Shown in pieces: positions 1 to 8,161 of a stretch of 9,547 bases of DNA. How positions within the stretch are numbered: the first letter of the stretch is position 1; each line of letters begins with the position of its first letter. A program made the position numbers and the translations under genes. The notes under the pieces were generated by a model, which was given only the letters and a program-made list of their open reading frames with translations, had not been told where the DNA came from and made no database searches. Origin of the DNA: Alphaproteobacteria bacterium (lineage in GTDB: Bacteria; Pseudomonadota; Alphaproteobacteria; Rhizobiales; Aestuariivirgaceae); the NCBI GenBank assembly GCA_024639035.1, contig JAHEJE010000091.1, forward strand, positions 1 to 9,547, written 5' to 3'.

Positions 1-854
1 ACGCCGACCGTTTCAGCCTCACCTGCGCCCAGGAGGAATGGGGCGGCTATCCTTACCGCATCATGTTCACCTGCCGTGACGCTGAAATCGGGCTGAAGCG
101 CCAGGGCACGATACTGCGCCTGCCCAAACTCGACATTCTTGCCCAGGCTTACAACCCCAGCCACATCATCGCCCGCCTGACCGGTCCAAGCGAAATCGCA
201 AATTCACGTCAGTCGCTCACGCTCACCGCTGAGCATCTTCCGCTGGTCACCGGCGTGAAGTTCAAGAACGCCCGCTTCACCATCGCCTCCAGCCGCATCA
301 AGGATCTCACCATCAGACAGGCAGATGTGACACTCCTGACCGCTGGCACCGCTGCCCTGCACCTGCGCCCCGCCGAAGGACGGCCCGGCTTTGACCTTGC
401 CGGCGATGCCAACACGGTCGCTGTTTTGCCCGACACACTGCAGAGTGTTCCCGTGGACCGCATCGAGGCCCAGGCCAATATCGACAAGCTGCCGCCCGGC
501 GGCCATCGCAACCTCGCCGAACTCGCCCGCGCCGCAGCGCTGGCACAAAGCATTTTCACGCTCGACAGTCTTGAGGCACGCTCTAACGGCATCGTCGCCA
601 CCGCCTCAGGCCAGGCATCCATCGACCGCCAGGGCAGTATCACCGGCTCCTTGAAAACCCGACTGAAGAATCCGGACCAGCTGTTCGCCGAACTGACCTC
701 GCGAGGCGTTGTGAAAGAAAAACAGGCCCGTGCCGCGTCCGCTTTGCTCGGGTTGTTCAAGTCTGAGGACGGCATTGCCGCCGACCTGCGGTTCAAGAAT
801 GGCACCATCTACTGGGGACCCATAAAACTCGGTCGCCACGCCCCACTGTTCTAG
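1..854 (+). CDS. DUF2125 domain protein, 5'-truncated by window edge
   Basis: The reading frame is open from base 3, so the gene starts upstream of the window; the first ATG in view (base 63) lies inside the conserved part and is not the start. About 283 residues are visible. The early stretch GYPYRIMFTC resembles the Gly-aromatic-Pro/Trp-Tyr/Phe-Arg motif followed by a Cys seen near the N-terminus of DUF2125 proteins. The C-terminus (LRFKNGTIYWGPIKLG then HAPLF) matches that family's usual ending, with a Gly-Pro-x-x-Leu-Gly turn. The body alternates short strands and polar segments, compatible with a beta-rich envelope protein. Family members normally carry an N-terminal signal or membrane anchor, which would lie outside the window. 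Molecular function is unknown. It converges on katG with a 110-bp gap. The family assignment comes from motif recall. Confidence 0.75.
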   Translation, partial: ADRFSLTCAQEEWGGYPYRIMFTCRDAEIGLKRQGTILRLPKLDILAQAYNPSHIIARLTGPSEIANSRQSLTLTAEHLPLVTGVKFKNARFTIASSRIKDLTIRQADVTLLTAGTAALHLRPAEGRPGFDLAGDANTVAVLPDTLQSVPVDRIEAQANIDKLPPGGHRNLAELARAAALAQSIFTLDSLEARSNGIVATASGQASIDRQGSITGSLKTRLKNPDQLFAELTSRGVVKEKQARAASALLGLFKSEDGIAADLRFKNGTIYWGPIKLGRHAPLF

Positions 855-964
855 GGTCAGGATCTAGCACCAAAGGCGACGCCTCACTCTTTCGTGAAAC
901 GCCGCCTCGGGTTCTCTACATGCGTGCAGTTTCTCGGCGCCGGACAACGACCGGCAAGTGAAGA
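855..964. other. Convergent gap with two short dyads, possible weak terminators
   Basis: This 110-bp gap lies between the stop codons of the DUF2125 gene and katG, where a terminator is expected. Two short dyads are visible. AGGC-GAC-GCCT at 874-884 is followed on the plus strand by a short T-containing run. GCCGG-N7-CCGGC at 939-955 has no T-tract on either side. Stems of 4-5 bp without a real U-tract are weak evidence, so termination here may be Rho-dependent or these dyads may be chance. Confidence 0.3.
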
Positions 965-3175
<2,211 letters not shown>

Positions 3176-3181
3176 CTCTCT

Positions 3182-3185
3182 CTCC
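3182..3185 (-). promoter_or_regulatory. Ribosome binding site of katG
   Basis: GGAG on the minus strand, 6 nt before the ATG at 3175, embedded in a GA repeat. It decides the katG start in favour of 3175 over the in-frame GTG at 3379. Confidence 0.8.
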
Positions 3186-3270
3186 AATTCTAACTGCGTT
3201 GACTGTTCCGGGTTCCCGTCGAAGGCCGCAATCCGAGGTAAGACTAGCCGTTTCCACCAGATTGGCGATA

Positions 3271-3294
3271 GTTTTGTTGCCAGCGCGACAAAAC
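3271..3294. promoter_or_regulatory. 7-bp dyad GTTTTGT-N10-ACAAAAC in katG leader
   Basis: A perfect 7-bp inverted repeat (GTTTTGT at 3271-3277, ACAAAAC at 3288-3294) with a 10-nt spacer, centred about 107 bp upstream of the katG ATG. Half-site centres are 17 bp apart, so a dimeric regulator could bind it. In RNA it could also form a hairpin, because two extra G-C pairs are possible inside the spacer after one mismatch. Which protein would bind is unknown; the role is inferred only from symmetry and position. Confidence 0.35.
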
Positions 3295-3382
3295 GTTCCC
3301 GGCATGGTGAATCTTCGCTGCCGCCCGCGGCTTCGTCGGGCAATAGCAAATTCGAAATCTTCGCCTTCCTCGCTGTCACAGC

Positions 3383-3404
3383 ATCTATAGCAAAGACTAT
3401 ATAT
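3383..3404. promoter_or_regulatory. Putative OxyR operator, TATAG-N6-CTATA
   Basis: Perfect inverted repeat TATAG (3386-3390) and CTATA (3397-3401), with two further symmetric pairs outside it (A3383/T3404 and T3384/A3403). It contains ATAG and CTAT, the half-site words of the classical OxyR motif, but with a 6-nt spacer instead of 7. Its place between divergent katG and oxyR fits an OxyR site. Minus-strand TATAGT and TATAGA, both usable as -10 elements for katG, lie inside it. The role is inferred. Confidence 0.55.
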
Positions 3405-3414
3405 TAGGAAAAGT

Positions 3415-3443
3415 TTGATTTTCTGATCAATATGATAATATTG
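3415..3443. promoter_or_regulatory. Two overlapping 16-bp inverted repeats before oxyR
   Basis: TTGAT-N6-ATCAA (3415-3430) and CAATAT-GATA-ATATTG (3428-3443) are both perfect inverted repeats 16 bp long, sharing three bases. The second ends 4 bp before the oxyR ATG. On the minus strand TTGATC (3430-3425) lies 18 bp from TAATAT (3406-3401), a possible katG promoter. On the plus strand TATGAT and GATAAT (3431-3439) are -10-like words very close to the oxyR start. A regulator bound here could repress oxyR and activate katG, as OxyR and other LysR proteins often do at divergent promoters. Both promoter and operator roles are inferred. Confidence 0.5.
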
Positions 3444-3447
3444 CCTT

Positions 3448-4413
3448 ATGATAAAATTGACCCTCAAACAACTTCGCTATTTCGAGGCCCTGGCCCGCCA
3501 TGGCCATTTCGGTCGGGCCGCTGAGGCATGCACAATTTCCCAGCCGGCTCTGTCGATGCAGATCAAGGAGCTTGAGGAGGCTCTCGGCATCGCCTTGTTC
3601 GAGCGGCGGTCGCGCCGGGTGTGGTTGACAAACTTCGGTGAGGAGTTTGCCCTGCGCGCCGGCGATATCCTGCGTTCGGTCAACGATCTGGCAGACCTCG
3701 CCCGCGCCGCCCAGGACCGTCTGGTGGGGCGGTTGCGGATTGGTGTCATCCCCACTATCGCGCCCTACCTCCTGCCGATCATCATCGGCAAGCTCACACG
3801 CCTGCACGACGCTCTCGACATACATGTCCGCGAAACCCAGACCGCAAAGCTGCTGCAGGAATTGGCCGACGGCCGGCTTGACACAGCAATCGTCGCCTTG
3901 CCGGTATCGGAACCGTCGTTGCACGAGGTGGCTTTGTTCAGCGAGGAATTCATGCTGGTGCGGCCTGGCGCAGACGCCGAAAAGCCGGTGCCTGACGTCG
4001 AGGCGTTGCGTGAAATGAGGCTGTTGCTGCTCGAGGAGGGGCATTGTTTTCGTGATCAGGCGCTGTCGTTCTGCAACATGCACTCAGCGCTTCCGCGTGA
4101 GTTGCTGGACGGCAGTTCGCTGTCGACATTGGTGCAGATGGTCAGTGCCGGCATCGGCGTGACCCTGATCCCGGAAATGGCCGTGCCGGTGGAAACCCGT
4201 TCGGCTTCTGTCTCGATCGCACGCTTTGCCAGCCCGCAGCCGTCTCGAACCATCGGCATGATCTGGCGCAAGACGAGCCCTCTTGCCGGACAGCTCCAGC
4301 AAATCTCCGAGGTCGTGCGCCAATCAGCCGACATCTTGTGCCAGCGCTATGATCCGCTGCTGCCATCATGCCGACCCCGGGACAAACAGCCGGATCAGCC
4401 GACGCTATCCTAA
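3448..4413 (+). CDS. oxyR: Peroxide-sensing LysR-type regulator OxyR
   Basis: Transcription factor that senses hydrogen peroxide through a reversible disulfide and activates antioxidant genes. The 321-residue protein has an N-terminal winged helix-turn-helix (about residues 5-63, with the LysR pattern GHFGRAAEAC then SQPALSMQIKELEEALG). A linker helix and a two-subdomain sensor domain follow (about 93-298). The sensor motif is LLLLEEGHCFRDQALSFC, with Cys200 and Cys209 in the same spacing as E. coli Cys199 and Cys208, so this is a redox OxyR and not a generic LysR protein. Cys28, Cys298 and Cys308 are additional cysteines. The N-terminus matches the family at this ATG and no other ATG lies nearby, but no Shine-Dalgarno sequence precedes it. 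The gene is divergent from katG. Its TAA stop overlaps the tyrC stop on the other strand. Confidence 0.96.
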   Translation: MIKLTLKQLRYFEALARHGHFGRAAEACTISQPALSMQIKELEEALGIALFERRSRRVWLTNFGEEFALRAGDILRSVNDLADLARAAQDRLVGRLRIGVIPTIAPYLLPIIIGKLTRLHDALDIHVRETQTAKLLQELADGRLDTAIVALPVSEPSLHEVALFSEEFMLVRPGADAEKPVPDVEALREMRLLLLEEGHCFRDQALSFCNMHSALPRELLDGSSLSTLVQMVSAGIGVTLIPEMAVPVETRSASVSIARFASPQPSRTIGMIWRKTSPLAGQLQQISEVVRQSADILCQRYDPLLPSCRPRDKQPDQPTLS

Positions 4414-5324
4414 TCCTCGCGGCCGAAGTTGGGCTCAGCCGTGTCCTGACCGGCCTCGATGATCCGTCTGCGGGTGTCACGCGAGCGCTCGAAGGTCGAA
4501 AACAGCGTTTCGCCGTCGCCCCAGCGAATAGCCCGCTGCAGCGCCGACAGGTCTTCCGAAAACCGCCCGAGCAGCTCCAGCACCGCCTCGCGATTGTTGA
4601 GGTAAACATCGCGCCACATGGTCGGATCGGAGGCCGCCAGACGGGTGAAATCGCGAAACCCGCCAGCCGAATATTTGATCACTTCCTGCTGCGTGACCTC
4701 CTCGAGGTCGGCGGCGGTGGTAACGATGTTGTAGGCGATGAGCTGCGGCAGATGACTGGTGACACTCAGCACCCTGTCGTGGTGTTCGGCATCCATAATA
4801 TCGACGTTCGAGCCGCACGCTTCCCAGAACAGCCGCAACCGGGCGACAGCATCGGCATCGCTATCGTCCAGTGGCGTCAGGATACACCAGCGATGCTCGA
4901 ACAATTCGGCAAAACCGCTTTCGGGCCCCGACTGTTCGGTGCCGGCGATCGGATGCCCCGGAACGAAATGTACACCTTTGGGCACATGCGGCAGGACATC
5001 GCGAACCACCGCTGCCTTGACTGATCCGACATCGGTCAGGATGGCCCCGGGCGCCAGGTGGTCGCTGATTGTCTCGGCCAGCGAGGCATTTGCCCCGACC
5101 GGCGCGCACAGCATGACCAGATCGGCACCGCGCACAGCATCGGCTGGCTTGGCATGCACACTGTCGGCAAACCCAAGCCTTTCGGCGACATCGCGTGTCG
5201 CGGCGCTGCGGGCGTGACCGGCAATGTGCCCCGCCAGCCCCTCGCGCCGCATGACATGGGCTAGAGAGGACCCAATCAGGCCAAGGCCGATCAACGCCAC
5301 ACGTTCAAACATCGGCTGGGTCAT
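4410..5324 (-). CDS. tyrC: Prephenate/arogenate dehydrogenase (TyrC/TyrA family)
   Basis: NAD(P)-dependent oxidative decarboxylation of prephenate, and possibly arogenate, in tyrosine synthesis. The 304 residues are of usual length for a stand-alone enzyme with no fused chorismate mutase or ACT domain. A Rossmann glycine motif GLGLIG sits at 13-18 and DVGSVK at 98-103. The signature GHPIAGTEQSG (123-133) includes the His124 expected to be catalytic. SHLPQ (190-194) and FRDFTRLAASDPTMWRD (223-239), with the substrate-binding arginine expected at 228, complete the active site. It is the last gene of the chorismate mutase-hisC-tyrC operon, starting 4 bp after the hisC stop. The ATG at 5324 is preceded by AGG 8 nt upstream; an internal ATG at 5312 has no such site. 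The end of the second beta strand reads GHARS, not Gly-x-Asp, which may affect cofactor choice. Arogenate versus prephenate preference cannot be read from sequence alone. Confidence 0.93.
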   Translation of the reverse strand: MTQPMFERVALIGLGLIGSSLAHVMRREGLAGHIAGHARSAATRDVAERLGFADSVHAKPADAVRGADLVMLCAPVGANASLAETISDHLAPGAILTDVGSVKAAVVRDVLPHVPKGVHFVPGHPIAGTEQSGPESGFAELFEHRWCILTPLDDSDADAVARLRLFWEACGSNVDIMDAEHHDRVLSVTSHLPQLIAYNIVTTAADLEEVTQQEVIKYSAGGFRDFTRLAASDPTMWRDVYLNNREAVLELLGRFSEDLSALQRAIRWGDGETLFSTFERSRDTRRRIIEAGQDTAEPNFGRED

Positions 5325-5328
5325 GGTG

Positions 5329-6423
5329 CTAGCCTGCCTGTCCTAGAAAGTCCTTCAAAGCCGCAACCGCCGCAACATTGGCCTCCTCGGTTCCAATCGA
5401 CATCCGCAAGGCATTGGCCAGACCGTAGGCAGCGACCTGGCGTAACACCAGCCCGCGCGAATTGAGAAATGCATCCGCAGCCCCAGCAGTCGCCGGGCTG
5501 TCAAACGAAATCAAAACGAAATTGCCGACGCTGGGCGTCACCTTCAGGCCGAGCCTTGCGATGTCTTCGGCAACCCGCGGCAGCCAGGTTTCGTTGTGCT
5601 GCACAGTCCGCTCAAGATGTGCGCTGTCTTCAACCGCTGCAACTCCGGCGGCAATGGCCGGCAACGAGACGTTGAACGGACCGCGGATCCGGTTCAGCAC
5701 ATCGGCGACATGGGCCGGGCAATAGGCCCACCCCAGCCGCAGGCCGGCCAGCGCATAGGCTTTCGAAAAAGTCCGCGTCATGACGACATTGTCCATCGTG
5801 CCGACCAACTCGACGCCGGCTTCATAGTCGTTGCGCTTGACGTATTCGGCATAGGCCGCATCCAGCACCAGCAGGCAGTCCGGACTGAGTTCTGCATGCA
5901 ATCGTCGCACCTCGTCGAACGGCAGATAGGTGCCTGTCGGATTGTTCGGATTGGCCAGGAACACCATCCGGGTACGCGGGCTGAGCACCTTGATGATCTC
6001 GTCCACGTTTGCGGTATTGTCGACCTCCATCGCGACCACCGGCGTCGCGCCACTGGCCTTGATGGCGATCGGGTAGACCAGAAAACCGTATTGCGTATAG
6101 ACTGCCTCATCGCCGGCGCCGAGATAGGCCCGCGCCAGCAATTCCAGCAGTTCGTCGGAGCCAGCGCCGCACACGATACGATCCGCGTTGAGGCCGTAGC
6201 GGGCCGCAATTGCGTCGCGCAATTTGCTGGCCGCACCGTCTGGGTAGAGATGCAGGTTGACCGCCTGTTTGCCATAGGCCGCCATCGCCGCCGGGCTCGG
6301 CCCGAGTGGCGATTCATTGGACGACAGCTTGTGCAGCCTGACCCCGGCCGGAGCCGAACTCTTGCCCGGCACGTAAGCCGAAATATCGAGGATGCCGGGT
6401 TGCGGCTTGGGAATGGCGGACAT
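5329..6423 (-). CDS. hisC: Histidinol-phosphate/aromatic aminotransferase (HisC family)
   Basis: PLP-dependent class I/II aminotransferase. HisC converts imidazole-acetol phosphate to histidinol phosphate, and many homologues also transaminate prephenate or aromatic keto acids. The protein has 364 residues, the normal HisC length. The N-terminus carries the substrate-lid pattern KLSSNESPLGPSP. NPNNPTG lies at 158-164 (Asn161 for the cofactor ring), Asp188 and Tyr191 are the expected PLP contacts, and Lys221 in RTFSKAYALAGLRLGW is the Schiff-base lysine, with Arg229 binding phosphate or carboxylate. The ATG at 6423 is chosen because the family N-terminus begins there; an upstream TTG at 6486 would run inside the chorismate mutase gene. 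The ribosome site is weak (CGGA about 9 nt upstream), so translational coupling to the preceding gene, 13 bp away, is plausible. Its place between chorismate mutase and tyrC suggests an aromatic amino-acid role, alone or in addition to histidine. Confidence 0.92.
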   Translation of the reverse strand: MSAIPKPQPGILDISAYVPGKSSAPAGVRLHKLSSNESPLGPSPAAMAAYGKQAVNLHLYPDGAASKLRDAIAARYGLNADRIVCGAGSDELLELLARAYLGAGDEAVYTQYGFLVYPIAIKASGATPVVAMEVDNTANVDEIIKVLSPRTRMVFLANPNNPTGTYLPFDEVRRLHAELSPDCLLVLDAAYAEYVKRNDYEAGVELVGTMDNVVMTRTFSKAYALAGLRLGWAYCPAHVADVLNRIRGPFNVSLPAIAAGVAAVEDSAHLERTVQHNETWLPRVAEDIARLGLKVTPSVGNFVLISFDSPATAGAADAFLNSRGLVLRQVAAYGLANALRMSIGTEEANVAAVAALKDFLGQAG

Positions 6424-6436
6424 CGGATCGGTTCCG

Positions 6437-7234
6437 TCAGTCGATGGCAATAGGGCTGGGATAACGTCCGACGATGCGCAAGGCAAGATCGTCGTTGCCG
6501 TGGGTCAGCGACACCAGCGGCATCTCGGAGAGCGACAGATAGCCAGGCAGGCTGGTAAGCCACTCGCCGCCGTTGAGCTTTGCCCGCCACAACGGCGTCG
6601 GCGTGAAATCGCGCGGCAACCGCCCGCTGGTCAGTACCAGCGTTTCGTCCTCGCCGGTCGCCGCCGACGTCGCATGGCTGACCATCAGCAGTTCCGGGCT
6701 TGGATTGCGCGACAGAAACGGCAACGTGCCGGTGACCGCGAGAACACCATTGCCGGTTTCATCCAGATGCCTGAGCCAGTTACCTTCAACCGGCAACACC
6801 GCCAGCGCCATGGCATCGTCGGCAACGGCGGCCAGCACCGCCTCGATGCCGTCATGCACCGCCAGCGGCATGCTGCCGAAATGGCCGCTCAGCATTTCGC
6901 GCAGATCGCCATCGGCTGCCGTTTCCGCAGTCATGTTGACGCTGGCAGCAGCCTGAACCAGGATCGAACCGGCAATGATATGGCGCCATACGCCAACCAT
7001 GACACCGAGCGGCAGGGGATCCCTGCGCGCCGCAATCAGGCGCCGTATCAAGCGTGCCTCGCGTGCCGGACGCAGCGGTGTACCGCTTGCCTCACCAAAC
7101 GCCAGCTTGGCAATCCGCACCCGCTCGCTGGCCACGAACCGACGTTGCAGCAACGCCAGCAACTGCCCGTCGATCTCGTCGATCTCGCGCCTGATGTCGC
7201 CGAGATCCGGCATGCTGTTGGGATCGGCATCCAT
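6437..7234 (-). CDS. AroQ-type chorismate mutase with P-protein-like tail
   Basis: Converts chorismate to prephenate, the branch step to Phe and Tyr. The N-terminal ~97 residues are an AroQ helical domain: Arg15, Arg32, Lys43, Arg58, Glu59 and Gln94 align with E. coli P-protein Arg11, Arg28, Lys39, Arg51, Glu52 and Gln88, while the Asp48 position is Arg55 here with a 3-residue insertion before it. Residues ~100-265 are not needed for this activity. They contain AVLPVEGN (145-152), like the prephenate dehydratase AVLPVENS block, and end in LRIVGRYPSPI, like the LG-x-YP end of P-protein ACT domains. The dehydratase Thr-Arg-Phe motif and most of that domain are missing. The ATG at 7234 has AGG 7 nt upstream; a TTG at 7297 in the same frame has no such support. 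It is the first gene of the tight hisC-tyrC operon. Confidence 0.88.
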   Translation of the reverse strand: MDADPNSMPDLGDIRREIDEIDGQLLALLQRRFVASERVRIAKLAFGEASGTPLRPAREARLIRRLIAARRDPLPLGVMVGVWRHIIAGSILVQAAASVNMTAETAADGDLREMLSGHFGSMPLAVHDGIEAVLAAVADDAMALAVLPVEGNWLRHLDETGNGVLAVTGTLPFLSRNPSPELLMVSHATSAATGEDETLVLTSGRLPRDFTPTPLWRAKLNGGEWLTSLPGYLSLSEMPLVSLTHGNDDLALRIVGRYPSPIAID

Positions 7235-7320
7235 CGCTGAACCTGTCCTGAGAACTTTCCTGGCTAATGTCATATTGATAGCCGCCGGGAAAATCAAAGC
7301 AAACCGGGACCGATGACGGC
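7235..7320 (-). promoter_or_regulatory. Leader of the aromatic operon, possible promoter and RBS
   Basis: An 86-bp gap between the methyltransferase-like gene and the chorismate mutase gene. On the minus strand AGGACAGG (7249-7242) is a good ribosome binding site ending 7 nt before the ATG at 7234. Further upstream TTGCTT and TATCAA lie about 16 bp apart and could form a promoter, but the match is loose. No strong terminator, leader peptide rich in aromatic codons, or riboswitch-like fold was recognised, so the operon may also be read through from the methyltransferase-like gene. Confidence 0.4.
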
Positions 7321-8064
7321 TCAGAACGTCGTGTCGTGGGCCTCAAACGCCGGGGCTGGTAGGATCTGAGGTTTCAGGTCGGGCACCAGTTGGCGCGCGC
7401 GCCGAGCCTGTGAAATGGCATACACCTGCTTTGTCACCTCAACCATGATGACCCCGGAAAACCCCGGCGACACCCACAGCCCGGCACGCTCCATTGCGGT
7501 TGCCGATCTGTGCACGATGCGCTGGTTGACCGGTGGCATGAACAGACTGTGTGCCCAACCGGACGGTGAAAACTGCGCGTCTTTCAGGATACGCGTCAAC
7601 TGCTGACGCGAGAACGGCCGCCCGTGGCCGAACGGCGTATGGTCGAACCGGGCCCACATGCCGCGCCGGTTGGGCACGACGAACAGCACCCTGCCCTGCG
7701 GCGACAGCACCCGCCACAGCTCGCCCAGCATGTCGGGCAGATAGTCGGTCAGCTCCAGGCCGTGCGCCACCAGCACGAGATCGACAGAGGCATCGTCGAG
7801 CGGCAGTTCGGTTTCATCGACAAGCGCCGTAGCCGAAGGACCGCCCGCCGGCCAGTGCATGACCCCCTGTCGGGCCGGCATGAAGGCAAACAGTCGATCG
7901 CTCCTGGCACGCCAGTGCTCGAGGTACGGCAAGGCGTACCCCAGCCCGAGAACCGTTGCCCCGGTCAGCCCCTTCCAGCGCGTCATGATGCGATGCGCGA
8001 TCAGCCGCCGTGCGACCTGGCCCAGCGGGCTGGCATAGAATTCTTTCAGGTCAATGACGTCCAT
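7321..8064 (-). CDS. Class I SAM-methyltransferase-like protein, specificity unknown
   Basis: A 247-residue protein with a Rossmann-type methyltransferase layout. Motif I is VLGLGYALPYL (38-48), in place of the usual (D/E)xGxGxG. Motif II/post-II is ASVDLVLVAHGLELTDYLPD (92-111) with LGELWRVLSPQGRVLFVVPN (113-132), typical of Methyltransf_11-like proteins. The block RRGMWARFDHTPFGHGRPFS (133-152) looks family-specific. After motif I, where an acidic residue normally binds the SAM ribose, the sequence is LFAFMPARQG, without Asp or Glu. The ATG at 8064 gives a compact N-terminus (MDVIDLKEFYASPLG). An upstream in-frame start would overlap gloB and was rejected; AGAGGA lies a rather distant 13 nt upstream. 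It is divergent from gloB, a pairing I recall from other alphaproteobacteria. The substrate is unknown, and loss of SAM binding is possible. Confidence 0.85.
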   Translation of the reverse strand: MDVIDLKEFYASPLGQVARRLIAHRIMTRWKGLTGATVLGLGYALPYLEHWRARSDRLFAFMPARQGVMHWPAGGPSATALVDETELPLDDASVDLVLVAHGLELTDYLPDMLGELWRVLSPQGRVLFVVPNRRGMWARFDHTPFGHGRPFSRQQLTRILKDAQFSPSGWAHSLFMPPVNQRIVHRSATAMERAGLWVSPGFSGVIMVEVTKQVYAISQARRARQLVPDLKPQILPAPAFEAHDTTF

Positions 8065-8161
8065 GTGTGGCCGCCGATCCTCTTTGCTGATTGTCTTGCG
8101 CCCCAAGCCTATGCCATGAAGAGGCAATATTCCATTAGCATCGCACCACGGAGTTGAACGA
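8065..8161. promoter_or_regulatory. Divergent intergenic region, methyltransferase-like gene / gloB
   Basis: This 97-bp gap separates two divergent starts and must hold at least the gloB promoter. GGAG at 8150-8153, 8 nt before the gloB ATG, is a clear ribosome binding site. I found no convincing -35/-10 pair on either strand and no strong dyad. Confidence 0.55.

Noticed and set aside
3176..3379. N-terminal extension of KatG from GTG at 3379
   Set aside because: The extension does not resemble KatG proteins, and the ATG at 3175 has a well placed GGAG and the family's N-terminus. It is kept only as a low-interest finding.
5596..6453. A 285-codon open frame on the plus strand, antisense to hisC
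   Set aside because: A shadow frame with no recognisable domain, opposite a canonical HisC with all active-site residues.
6424..6486. TTG start at 6486 for hisC
   Set aside because: It would lie inside the chorismate mutase gene and adds residues absent from HisC proteins.
7235..7297. TTG start at 7297 for the chorismate mutase
   Set aside because: There is no ribosome site before the TTG, whereas the ATG at 7234 has AGG at a good distance and begins the AroQ domain normally.
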